This document shows positions 1 to 8,961 of a stretch of 34,508 nt of DNA, piece after piece. Source of the DNA: Spirochaetota bacterium (GTDB taxonomy: Bacteria > Spirochaetota > Spirochaetia > ARS1246). The DNA is taken from NCBI GenBank assembly GCA_024275515.1, contig JAJRYZ010000124.1, forward strand, positions 1 through 34,508, written 5' to 3'. The notes beneath the pieces were generated by a model. It saw only the letters and a program-made list of their open reading frames with translations, was not told where the DNA came from and did not search any database. The translations under genes and the position numbers were made by a program. Each line of letters starts with the position of its first letter. Within the stretch, counting starts at the first letter, position 1.

Positions 1-559
1 GCAATCGAATATTGGCAGCCTTGAGATCGAGATAGGTTCTCCCGCATCTGCTCGTCGAGTCCTCGGAGTGAAAAGACGCCGCACGCTCCGGCGGCACGGC
101 GTAACAGCACGGTCCGATTCCCGGACCTATCACGGCCACGACGTCGGCGGGGTCGACCCGGGCCACGCGCCCAAGACGGTCGAGCCCGACGGTCACTATT
201 CCCGTTCCACGCCAACCCGAATGGACGATTCCGAACCCGCCTCCCCGGTCGGCGTACAAGAAGATCGGAAGGCAATCGCCAACGGAAACGGTCAGCACTT
301 TTTCCCCGTCGCGGGTCACCATCCCGTCGGCCTCGGCTCCGGCCGTGTACTCCTCGGGCACCTCCAGCACACGCCGCGAGTGGATCTGCTTCAGAAAGCA
401 CACCCGGCCGGCCGCGACGCCGAGGTGCCGGCGGACGACGTCTCGACGGTCGACACCGGTCAGGAGCGCAAGCGACGGCCGGACGCCGTCGCGGCGCGTT
501 TGCAGTCGAAAGATCCCGTTCTCGTCGGGATGACCCAGGGAGACATGAACGATGCGCAC
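1..559 (-). CDS. pgeF: PgeF/YfiH family (laccase-domain, multicopper polyphenol oxidase-like) protein, 3' truncated by window start
   Basis: Absent from the ORF track because it runs off the window. Reverse-strand translation from GTG at 559: VRIVHVSLGHPDENGIFRLQ...CFLKQIHSRRV...ADGMVT...VGDCLPIFLYA...GIVHSGWRGTG...VIGPGIGPCCYAVPP..., with hallmark YfiH motifs (HS-V, DCLP, HSGWRGT, GPGIGPCCY). Open to position 1. Confidence 0.88.
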   Translation of the reverse strand, partial: MRIVHVSLGHPDENGIFRLQTRRDGVRPSLALLTGVDRRDVVRRHLGVAAGRVCFLKQIHSRRVLEVPEEYTAGAEADGMVTRDGEKVLTVSVGDCLPIFLYADRGGGFGIVHSGWRGTGIVTVGLDRLGRVARVDPADVVAVIGPGIGPCCYAVPPERAASFHSEDSTSRCGRTYLDLKAANIRL

Positions 560-570
560 GCCGTCGTCTC

Positions 571-2262
571 TCAGTCCCGACCGTGTTCGAGATCGAAAAT
601 CAGATGCAGCAACCGCCTGGCCTCGGCAAAAGCGTCGAGCGCTTCTCCCAGCTTCTCTCGGAACGCTCTGCCGTCTCCCGTCCCGAGCTCGTCCAAGTTT
701 GCCAGCGTGTCGTACGCGCCGCCGCTTTGGCCGAAAAGGACGCCCTTGAGGACCTTAACCATTCGCTCGAGATCCTCCATTCCGCGGTGGATGATGCTCT
801 CCATCGACCTGTCGGCCCGCTCCATGACGCTCTTAATCCCCGCGTCGCGCTCAGACTTTTTTGCCGGCCGCGCATCGACATTACGAATCTCGGCGCCGAG
901 TTCTCCGTCGTCCCGCAGCGACGCGTCGACCGAACGTATCGCTTTCGACAGCTCGCCCAAACCGTTGAACGCGTCGGTCATTTCCGCACGATTCTGCGGC
1001 TTGTAAAACTCTCCATGCACAAGAATGTTCTTGAGGACGGCGTTGTGCGTCACCCCAAACAAAACCTCGGCAAGGGTCAGGAGGAAAGCGGCCGTTTTCG
1101 GGTAGCGAAACGGCTGGGCGGCGCCGACCGGCCGTTCGATGTATCTTTCCGGAGCCACATTTCGCCCGAAAAGCCGGGCGGCCTGTTCGTGAAACTCGGC
1201 GAGACGCCGCTCCCGGAGAAAAAGCGATATATTCTTGTCGGCGCGGTCCTCCCAGTACTGTCTGAAAACCGTAAACCATTCCTCTCCGCCTCCGAGTTTG
1301 TCCGGCGTATAGGCGGGGTTGCGGTTCATCAGTCGCAGTATATCGACGAGCGGAACATTCCTGCCGAACCGGGTAATCTCGTCAAGCGCAACGGCGGCCT
1401 TCCGAGTTTCTTCTTCGATCAACCCCGCGTATCCGTCGTCCGAACGTCTGTCCCGGTAATGGAACATGATTACCGTTCCGACAACTTCGTCGGCGGGCCG
1501 TACGCCGAGGGAAAAGATGATGTCGGCGAGATCTCCCAGGTCTTTCCGATGCCGGGCGGCGGGAATCTCTCCCACCGGCCCGCCCTCGACGCCGGCGATC
1601 TTCGAAAAGGGAAAAAGAACGAGCTCGTTCAAAAAAAGAAGTCCGCGATAAACGGCATAGAGCCTGGCGCGCGAGTCCTTTTCGATACGCGAAAGCGCGT
1701 CGCGCGTTCCCACCTGCACCTGCTTTCGAATATCGAATTCCGAACCGTCGGCGTTCAACCCCGGCGATCGCGGGTCGCTTGCGCGTTCAAGCATCTCGTA
1801 TTCCGCCGGCAACAGGACGCTGAGAAGAAAAGCGAGATAATCACGCCTCTCCTCGACTATGGCTTGCCGCAGAGGGGCCGCAAGGATCTGCAACCGCTCT
1901 CCCAATTGAAACAGACTTCGAAGAAGCGCCGGCCCCAGAGTCTCTCGCCGATGGTCATACATGCCGGGATACGCGCGGGCGATTTTCCTGCCGATCCGCG
2001 CCAACATGTCTTCGGCGACGAGATCGAGAATATCCCGCTGTACGATTATGTGTCTTAGCCACAAAAAAAAGCGGCGCAACAGCCCGATGCGGCTGTAAGC
2101 CTCTTCGATCGGTCTCTCGTCGGCCTCGTCGCCTCCGGCAAGCAGCAGCGGCGCCTCTCCGGTCGGCTGAAGACTCACCTTCGCAAGCAGGTCACGTCGT
2201 TCTTGCGGCGAGAGGTCGCGGGCAAGCTTGTAGAAGACTTCCGAACCGGCGTCGCCCGGCAT
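571..2262 (-). CDS. Conserved spirochaete-type hypothetical protein (possibly DUF5312-like)
   Basis: Long ORF 571..2298(-). The TTG at 2298 coincides with a TTGACC -35-like hexamer, so ATG at 2262 (MPGDAGSEVFYKLARDLSPQERRDLL) is preferred. Ends 11 nt before the pgeF GTG. The family assignment is only a guess. Confidence 0.7.
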   Translation of the reverse strand: MPGDAGSEVFYKLARDLSPQERRDLLAKVSLQPTGEAPLLLAGGDEADERPIEEAYSRIGLLRRFFLWLRHIIVQRDILDLVAEDMLARIGRKIARAYPGMYDHRRETLGPALLRSLFQLGERLQILAAPLRQAIVEERRDYLAFLLSVLLPAEYEMLERASDPRSPGLNADGSEFDIRKQVQVGTRDALSRIEKDSRARLYAVYRGLLFLNELVLFPFSKIAGVEGGPVGEIPAARHRKDLGDLADIIFSLGVRPADEVVGTVIMFHYRDRRSDDGYAGLIEEETRKAAVALDEITRFGRNVPLVDILRLMNRNPAYTPDKLGGGEEWFTVFRQYWEDRADKNISLFLRERRLAEFHEQAARLFGRNVAPERYIERPVGAAQPFRYPKTAAFLLTLAEVLFGVTHNAVLKNILVHGEFYKPQNRAEMTDAFNGLGELSKAIRSVDASLRDDGELGAEIRNVDARPAKKSERDAGIKSVMERADRSMESIIHRGMEDLERMVKVLKGVLFGQSGGAYDTLANLDELGTGDGRAFREKLGEALDAFAEARRLLHLIFDLEHGRD

Positions 2263-2268
2263 AGTCGC

Positions 2269-2298
2269 ATTGTAGGGTCTGTAGAATTGGGAGGTCAA
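2269..2298 (-). promoter_or_regulatory. Sigma-70-type promoter for the 571..2262 gene
   Basis: Reverse strand TTGACC (2298-2293), 18-nt spacer, TACAAT (2274-2269), then 6 nt to ATG (2262). Confidence 0.5.
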
Positions 2299-2309
2299 GA
2301 TTCGTTCGC

Positions 2310-2338
2310 TTGACCATTCGCGTCTGTTGGTTTATAAA
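2310..2338 (+). promoter_or_regulatory. Sigma-70-type promoter for the leuA leader
   Basis: TTGACC (2310-2315), 17-nt spacer, TATAAA (2333-2338), immediately upstream of the leader peptide ATG. Confidence 0.65.
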
Positions 2339-2348
2339 TGTAGTCGAC

Positions 2349-2417
2349 ATGAGTTCGTCAACGCTCGGCATCATCATTATTCTACTCACCGCAGACTACG
2401 CGGCCCGAAGGGGATGA
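2349..2417 (+). CDS. Ile/Leu-rich attenuation leader peptide MSSSTLGIIIILLTADYAARRG
   Basis: 22-codon ORF: ATG AGT TCG TCA ACG CTC GGC ATC ATC ATT ATT CTA CTC ACC GCA GAC TAC GCG GCC CGA AGG GGA TGA. Four consecutive Ile and two consecutive Leu codons, followed by an intrinsic terminator, upstream of leuA-cimA. Confidence 0.8.
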   Translation: MSSSTLGIIIILLTADYAARRG

Positions 2418-2443
2418 TCCGAGCGCCATTACCATGGTGACAT

Positions 2444-2477
2444 AAGGCCGTTCCCGCCGGGGACGGCCTTTTTTTTT
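2444..2477 (+). terminator. Intrinsic terminator/attenuator upstream of leuA
   Basis: AAGGCCGTTCCC (2444-2455), short loop, GGGGACGGCCTT (2459-2470), continuing into a run of T; one G-U pair in the stem. Confidence 0.85.
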
Positions 2478-2613
2478 AAGGAGTTAGACGTTATGTGGGT
2501 TATCGACGCCTTTCGAGGCGTGTCGCTGAGGAAAGAAGTCCTACCCGGCCGCACGATGGCCGTACGATTCACCAAGACACGGTTATTTTTATTACGAACA
2601 GGAGTGATATTTC

Positions 2614-4137
2614 ATGGATACATTAGCAGTTTTTGATACGACGCTTCGCGACGGAGAGCAGTCGCCCGGAGCATCGATGAGCATAGAGCAGAAATGCGAA
2701 ATCGCGGCCCAACTCGCGCGGCTCGGCGTCGACGTAATCGAGGCCGGGTTTCCGATTTCCTCTCCGCGTCAGTTCGAGGCGTGTCGGCTTATCGCCGAGC
2801 GCGTGGAAGGTCCGGTGGTCGCCGCTCTCGCGCGAGCGCTCGACGAAGATATCGAGGCCGCCGCGGAGGCGGTTCGAGGCGGGAAGAGGACGCGCATACA
2901 TACCTTCATCGCCACCTCACCGATTCACATGGAGCACAAACTCGGGAAAAAACCGGAGGAGGTGCTTGAAATGACGGTGAGAGCGGTGAAGCTCGCCCGA
3001 TCGTTCACCGACGATGTCGAGTTTTCCCCCGAAGACGCGACGCGAAGCGAAATCGATTTTCTCTGCCGCGTGGTGGAGGCCGCCATCGACGCCGGCGCCG
3101 GCGTTATCAACATTCCCGACACCGTCGGATACGCAGTACCTCACGAGTTCGGCGATTTCATCCGTACTATCAGAGAAAAAGTGCCCAACATCGACAAAGC
3201 GATCATCTCGGTGCATTGCCACAACGACCTCGGTCTCGCGGTCGCGAACACCGTGAGCGCCGTGGAAAACGGCGCCCGGCATGCCGAACTTACCGTCAAC
3301 GGAATCGGCGAGCGCGCGGGGAACGCCGCGCTGGAGGAGTTCGTCATGGCGCTCAAAGTACGTTCCGACATAATGTCGTACCGAACCGGTATCGACACTC
3401 ATCAGATCTACAACACCTCGCGCTTGGTGTCGAACATCATCGGTTTCCCGATCCCGAGAAACAAGCCGGTCGTGGGAGATAATGCTTTCGCCCACGAAGC
3501 GGGAATTCATCAACACGGAGTCATCAAGCGCCGTGAAACCTACGAAATCATGACGCCCGAGTCGGTCGGGCGCGATTTTTCTAACATCGTCCTCGGGCGC
3601 CACTCGGGAATGCACGGATTCAAGAAGCGTCTCGACGAACTCGGCTTGGCGCTTACCGACGACGAGCTTGCCTCGGCATACGCGCGGTTTCTCGAAATCG
3701 CCGATCGCAAAAAGGAGGTTTTCGACGACGACCTCTACGCCATCATAGGCGAAGAGTTGGGTAGACAGGCCGCGCGCTACAGTCTGGAGTATTTCAACAT
3801 CATCTCGGGGAACGTCTCGGTACCTACCGCCACCGTCCGCATTCGGACGGGCGATGAGGTAATCGAAGAGGCAGCGACGGGCGACGGGCCGGTCGACGCC
3901 GTTTTTATCGCGATCGACCGCGCTCTCGGCGTCAAGACCACGCTCAACGAATACACCGTCCAGGCGGTCACGCCCGGGAAGCAGGCGCTCGGAGAGGTGA
4001 CCGTTGTACTTGAAATAGACGGCGAGCACTGCGTCGGCCGAGGATCGTCGACCGACATTCTCGAAGCGAGCGCGAGAGCGTACGTAAACGCACTCAACCG
4101 CTACGAGCTCATCAAGCGCAACGGAGACCGACGATGA
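2614..4137 (+). CDS. leuA: 2-isopropylmalate synthase
   Basis: 507 aa; FDTTLRDGEQSPGASM, HCHNDLGLAVANT, GIGERAGNA, EAGIHQHGV, GRHSG motifs and a LeuA-type C-terminal regulatory domain. SD-like AGGAG upstream. Confidence 0.95.
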   Translation: MDTLAVFDTTLRDGEQSPGASMSIEQKCEIAAQLARLGVDVIEAGFPISSPRQFEACRLIAERVEGPVVAALARALDEDIEAAAEAVRGGKRTRIHTFIATSPIHMEHKLGKKPEEVLEMTVRAVKLARSFTDDVEFSPEDATRSEIDFLCRVVEAAIDAGAGVINIPDTVGYAVPHEFGDFIRTIREKVPNIDKAIISVHCHNDLGLAVANTVSAVENGARHAELTVNGIGERAGNAALEEFVMALKVRSDIMSYRTGIDTHQIYNTSRLVSNIIGFPIPRNKPVVGDNAFAHEAGIHQHGVIKRRETYEIMTPESVGRDFSNIVLGRHSGMHGFKKRLDELGLALTDDELASAYARFLEIADRKKEVFDDDLYAIIGEELGRQAARYSLEYFNIISGNVSVPTATVRIRTGDEVIEEAATGDGPVDAVFIAIDRALGVKTTLNEYTVQAVTPGKQALGEVTVVLEIDGEHCVGRGSSTDILEASARAYVNALNRYELIKRNGDRR

Positions 4138-5735
4138 GCCTGATTACCGTCTACGACACGACGTTGCGCGACGGAATGCAGGGAATCGAGGTCAGCTACA
4201 CGCTTAACGACAAGCTGCAGATCGCGCACAAGCTGGATGAGTTCGGCGTCGACTATATCGAAGGGGGTTTCCCGCTGTCGAACGACAAGGAGGCCGCTTT
4301 TTTTGAACGCGTGCGCCGCGAACGTTTCGATCGGGCGAGAATCGTCGCTTTCGGCTCGACGCGTCGCCCCGGTCGTCGTGCGGCAAACGACGCGCACATC
4401 ACCGCCCTTCTCGAGGCCGAGACGGAAACGGTTACCGTCGTCGGAAAGACCTGGAAGGCTCACGTCACCGAGGTGCTCGGAACGACGCCGGAAGAGAATC
4501 TTGAGATGATCCATGATTCGCTTTCGCATCTAAAAGCCGAGGGTCGCGAAGTTGTTTTCGATCTCGAACATTTTTTCGACGGCTACAAGGACGATCCGGC
4601 GTATGCTCTTCACGTTCTGGAAACCGCGACCGACGCCGGCGCCGACGTTCTCGTTTTGTGCGACACCAACGGAGGCACGCTGCCCGATGAAGCGTCGGCG
4701 ATCATCTCGGCGCTGCCGCAGGAACGATTAAGCAAACTCGGCGTCCATTTTCACAACGATTCCGGAACCGCCGATGCGAACTCGCTGGCCGGCATCCGGT
4801 GCGGCGCCGTCCACATTCAGGGAACCGTCAACGGTTGGGGAGAAAGATGCGGAAACGCGAACCTGTGCGTTCTTGTGCCGAACATCTGCCTGAAGACCGA
4901 CTTCGAAGTTTCGATGGCCGACCGGCTGCGGCACTTGACCTCGCTGTCGCGATTCGTCGCCGAAAAAGCCAACATGATCCCGGAGAAGAGGCAGCCGTAT
5001 GTCGGAGAGGCCGCGTTCAGTCACAAGGCCGGCCAACACGCCGACGTCATCCAGAAGGCGGCGCATTTGATAGAACATATAGACCGGGTGCTCGTCGGCA
5101 ACGAGCGGCGTGTCATCCTTTCCGAGCTCGCGGGTAAATCGACCATCGTCAGAAAGCTCGCCCGCTACGGCGCTTTCGATAAGAACTCGAAGACGGTCGC
5201 CGAGCTGATCGACATTCTGAAAGAAAAGGAACGGCTCGGATACGAGTACGAGGCCGCCGAGGCCTCCTTCGACATCGTCATACGAAAATGCCTCGGACGC
5301 TACCGTCCCCTTTTCGAGCTGGGGAATTACCATCTCGAATCGTACAAAACCGGCGACGTTCCGTCAAAGACGGTGGGGCGTATCTTTCTTTCCTGCGCGG
5401 GAAAGCAGATCATGGGCGCGGGTGTCGGCATCGGCCCGGTCGAAACGCTCGACCGGGCGCTGCGCGACGCGCTCACGCCTTTCGCCGACTTCCTGCAGCG
5501 CATCTCGCTCATCGATTACCGGGTGCGCGTTCTCAATCCGGAGGCCGCATCCGCTTCCAAGGTGCGGGTCTTTATTACTTCTTCCGATCACGAGCACACC
5601 TGGGACACCGTCGGTGTGTCGGAAAACGTGATCGAGGCCTCCTGGGAAGCGATGGTCGACAGCATCGAATACTACTACAACAACTACGTTGTCGAGGATG
5701 CAAAGCCGGGCACAGAGATTAGGCCCGGGGCGTAG
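4134..5735 (+). CDS. cimA: (R)-citramalate synthase
   Basis: 533 aa; YDTTLRDGMQGIEVSYTLNDKLQIAHKLDEFGVDYIEGGFP, HFHNDSGTADANS, GWGERCGNANL: CimA-type member of the LeuA family. ATGA overlap with leuA. Confidence 0.92.
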   Translation: MSLITVYDTTLRDGMQGIEVSYTLNDKLQIAHKLDEFGVDYIEGGFPLSNDKEAAFFERVRRERFDRARIVAFGSTRRPGRRAANDAHITALLEAETETVTVVGKTWKAHVTEVLGTTPEENLEMIHDSLSHLKAEGREVVFDLEHFFDGYKDDPAYALHVLETATDAGADVLVLCDTNGGTLPDEASAIISALPQERLSKLGVHFHNDSGTADANSLAGIRCGAVHIQGTVNGWGERCGNANLCVLVPNICLKTDFEVSMADRLRHLTSLSRFVAEKANMIPEKRQPYVGEAAFSHKAGQHADVIQKAAHLIEHIDRVLVGNERRVILSELAGKSTIVRKLARYGAFDKNSKTVAELIDILKEKERLGYEYEAAEASFDIVIRKCLGRYRPLFELGNYHLESYKTGDVPSKTVGRIFLSCAGKQIMGAGVGIGPVETLDRALRDALTPFADFLQRISLIDYRVRVLNPEAASASKVRVFITSSDHEHTWDTVGVSENVIEASWEAMVDSIEYYYNNYVVEDAKPGTEIRPGA

Positions 5736-8700
5736 CGCGCTCGATCTGCAGGAAACTTTCGTCGTTCGCGAGCGCGCGCACGACGGTCGCGTTGCTTTTG
5801 AGATGTCGAATCCCCTCGACGGCCGCGCGCGCGGCCGATGTCGTCGTCGTGTAGGGAATACGTCTTCGGACCGCCTCGATCCGAATCATCTCATCGCCCT
5901 GCTGCGAGAATCTTCCAAGCGGCGTGTTGATGAGCAGGTGTATCTTCCCCGCGCGCATCTGATCGATAACGTTCGGGTGTCCCTCGTGTATTTTCAGCAC
6001 AACTTCCGGGAAAAGGCCGTGCTCGAAGAGAAACTGCGCCGTCCCGCGAGTCGCGCATATCGCGAACCCGAGCGCCTCGAGATCCTGAACCATCGGCAGG
6101 ATCGTCTCCTTGTCCTCCCTGTGAACCGAGACGAACACCTTACCTTCGGTCGGCAGAACAGTTCCCGCCGCCGCCTCGGCCTTGGCATACGCCTCGCCGA
6201 AAGTGGCGCCGGTGCCGATAACTTCGCCGGTCGATTTCATTTCCGGACCGAGAAGCGGATCGATCACATGGAAGCGTTCGAAACTGAAAACCGCCTCCTT
6301 TACCGCCCATCCGGTTCGACACTTCCCCTGCCCGATTCCGTTGCTCGTTAACCCCTGCGCTTCCAGATCTTCGCCCAGCCATATCCGCACGACGGCGTCG
6401 ACCAGATTCACCCCCGACGCCTTCGACAGGTACGGCACGGTGCGCGAAGCACGTGGATTGACTTCAAGCACGTACAGCTCGCCGGCCTTGACGGCGAACT
6501 GAATATTGAGAAAACCGCGAACACGTATCTCCCCGGCGATCCGAGCGGTGGCCCGGATCATTTCGTCGAGCAGATGAGGATCGGATTTGTACGCGGGGAA
6601 AACGCAGGCCGAGTCTCCGGAGTGAATCCCCGCGGCTTCGATATGCTGCATGATTCCGGCAACGTAGACGTTCTCGCCGTCGGACAACGCATCGAGGTCG
6701 TACTCGAAGGCGTCTTCCAGAAACTGATCCACCAAAACCGGGCGCTCCCGCGACATCCGGATGCCCTTGCCGAGAAAGGTAGTGAGTTCCTCCGGATTGA
6801 AAGCGATGAACATGCTCCGTCCGCCGAGTACAAAGCTGGGTCTCAGCAACACCGGGTAGCCGATTTCCCGCGAGAACTCTTCGACCTCCTCCGGGCTCGA
6901 CGCCATGCGATTCATCGGCTGTCTCAGGCCGACTTTGCGGACGAGATCCGAAAAAAGACCGCGGTCCTCCGCGTCGAGAATGTTCTTCACTTCGGTTCCC
7001 ACCACACGCGCCCCGTGCTCGGTCAAGGTCTCGGCCATGTTCAACGGCGTCTGTCCGCCAAGCTGAACTACCACGTCCCACACGTCTTCCTTCCGCATGA
7101 CCGCCAGAACATCCTCGGGCGTAAGCGGCTCGATATAGAGACGGTCCGATATATTGAAATCGGTCGACACGGTTTCGGGATTTGAGTTGATAATAATCGG
7201 GTGCACACCGTGTCGACGATACGACAGCGAGGCGAGAGTACAGCAGGTGTCGAACTCGAGTCCTTGACCGATCCGGTTCGGCCCACTCGCCAGGATGATC
7301 ACCGCAGGGGGCTCGATTCGCCCGCCTTCGTCTATTTCTCCGAACGTCGAGTAGAAATAGGGCGTGTCTGCGGTAAACTCGCCGGCGCACGTGTCGACGA
7401 AATGGTAGGCCGCGTGGATCTCATTCTCGTCTCTGAGGCCCCGTACGTCGAGCAGCGACGTCTTTCCCAAACGGGCGATTCTGCGGTCCGAAAGGCCGCA
7501 TCGCTTCGCCTCCAACAGCAACCGAGGCGTGAGCGCGCCCGAAGAGATCCGTTGCTCGAGGCGGGTCTGAACGAGCAGCTGATGCAGGAACCACGGGTCA
7601 TATCCGGTTTTTTCACGCAGAGAGTCGAGCGCACGTTCGCCTTCGCGCGAGAGCACCGTGTAGATCGCGAAGAGCCTCATCGGGTGCAGCGTATCGAGCA
7701 TTCGGTCAAGCCCGTCGTAACCGATTTCGAGCTCGGTTACGCCTTCGTACCCGATTTCCACCGCCCGAACGGCCTTATTGAGCGCCTCGATGAAAGTCCG
7801 TCCGAGCGCCAGGGATTCTCCCACGGATTTCATCTGAGTACCGAGCTCTTCGTACGCCGCAGGAAACTTCTCCAGCTCGAACCGGGGAACTTTCACCGCG
7901 CAGTAGTCGAGCGCCGGTTCGAAACACGAAACCGTTTTCCCGGTGATATCGTTGATGATTTCGTCCAGGGTAAAGCCCACGGCGAGCCTCGCCGCACACC
8001 GGGCGATGGGAAATCCGGTCGCCTTGCTCGCGAGTGCGGAGGAGCGCGATACGCGTGGATTCATTTCGATGATGATCATCCGGCCGGACTGCGGATCAAC
8101 GGCGAACTGCACGTTGGACCCTCCGCACTCGACACCGATCGCCCGCAGGACCTCGATCGACGCGCTTCTCATAACCTGGTATTCCCGATCACTCAGGGTC
8201 TGAATCGGCGCGACGGTAATGCTGTCGCCGGTGTGGACCCCCATTGGATCGACGTTCTCGATTGAGCAGATGATAACGGCGTTATCCGCGCTGTCCCGCA
8301 TCACCTCCATCTCGAACTCTTTCCATCCGACGAGCGACTCTTCGATCAACGCCTCGTGAACCGGGCTTTCATCCAGCGCTCGTTCCAGAAGGCTGCGAAA
8401 CTCACCGGCGGTCACGGCGATGCTTCCGCCTTGCCCCCCCAACGTGTAACTCGGTCGGATAACAACGGGCAACCCCACTTCGTCGATAAAGCCGAGCGCC
8501 GCTTCCACCGATTTGGTGGTAATCGAACGAGCCACGTCGAGACCGATCGATCGAGCCACCTCTTTGAACTTTCCCCTGTCCTCGGCCCGCTCTATCGCCT
8601 CGATGCTCGCGCCTATCACCTCGATGCCGTACCGATCCAAAACGCCCTCATGGGCGAGCAGCATCGAGAGGTTCAGGCCGGTCTGCCCCCCCATCGTCGG

Positions 8701-8961
8701 AAGCAGCGCGTCGGGCCGCTCTTCCCGAATGATCGCCTCGACGTACTCGGGCTGCAACGGTTCGAGATAGATGCGGTCGGCAATGCCGGGGGTAGTCATG
8801 ACCGTCGCCGGGTTGGGATTGATCAGTATGACTTCATACCCCTCCTCCCGCAGCGCGCGTACCGCCTGTGTACCCGAGTAGTCGAACTCGCACGCCTGAC
8901 CGATCACGATCGGACCCGACCCGATAACAAGGATTCTGTGTAGATCAGCTCTTGCCGGCAT
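5719..8961 (-). CDS. carB: Carbamoyl-phosphate synthase large subunit
   Basis: 1080 aa; LVIGSGPIVIGQACEFDYSGTQA, MTTPGIADRIYLEPL, repeated ATP-grasp domains, C-terminal MGS-like domain. Convergent 17-bp overlap with cimA. Confidence 0.97.
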   Translation of the reverse strand: MPARADLHRILVIGSGPIVIGQACEFDYSGTQAVRALREEGYEVILINPNPATVMTTPGIADRIYLEPLQPEYVEAIIREERPDALLPTMGGQTGLNLSMLLAHEGVLDRYGIEVIGASIEAIERAEDRGKFKEVARSIGLDVARSITTKSVEAALGFIDEVGLPVVIRPSYTLGGQGGSIAVTAGEFRSLLERALDESPVHEALIEESLVGWKEFEMEVMRDSADNAVIICSIENVDPMGVHTGDSITVAPIQTLSDREYQVMRSASIEVLRAIGVECGGSNVQFAVDPQSGRMIIIEMNPRVSRSSALASKATGFPIARCAARLAVGFTLDEIINDITGKTVSCFEPALDYCAVKVPRFELEKFPAAYEELGTQMKSVGESLALGRTFIEALNKAVRAVEIGYEGVTELEIGYDGLDRMLDTLHPMRLFAIYTVLSREGERALDSLREKTGYDPWFLHQLLVQTRLEQRISSGALTPRLLLEAKRCGLSDRRIARLGKTSLLDVRGLRDENEIHAAYHFVDTCAGEFTADTPYFYSTFGEIDEGGRIEPPAVIILASGPNRIGQGLEFDTCCTLASLSYRRHGVHPIIINSNPETVSTDFNISDRLYIEPLTPEDVLAVMRKEDVWDVVVQLGGQTPLNMAETLTEHGARVVGTEVKNILDAEDRGLFSDLVRKVGLRQPMNRMASSPEEVEEFSREIGYPVLLRPSFVLGGRSMFIAFNPEELTTFLGKGIRMSRERPVLVDQFLEDAFEYDLDALSDGENVYVAGIMQHIEAAGIHSGDSACVFPAYKSDPHLLDEMIRATARIAGEIRVRGFLNIQFAVKAGELYVLEVNPRASRTVPYLSKASGVNLVDAVVRIWLGEDLEAQGLTSNGIGQGKCRTGWAVKEAVFSFERFHVIDPLLGPEMKSTGEVIGTGATFGEAYAKAEAAAGTVLPTEGKVFVSVHREDKETILPMVQDLEALGFAICATRGTAQFLFEHGLFPEVVLKIHEGHPNVIDQMRAGKIHLLINTPLGRFSQQGDEMIRIEAVRRRIPYTTTTSAARAAVEGIRHLKSNATVVRALANDESFLQIERATPRA

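Noticed and set aside
68-1006. 312-aa plus-strand ORF
   Set aside because: Antisense to pgeF, which has unmistakable family motifs; low-complexity Arg/Ser-rich translation.
583-2058. 491-aa plus-strand ORF opposite the hypothetical protein
   Set aside because: Antisense shadow ORF with no recognisable motifs; the minus-strand ORF is longer and in operon-like spacing with pgeF.
2917-4029. 370-aa minus-strand ORF inside leuA
   Set aside because: Shadow ORF opposite a well-conserved enzyme gene.
7201-8265. 354-aa plus-strand ORF inside carB
   Set aside because: Shadow ORF opposite carB; no motif support.
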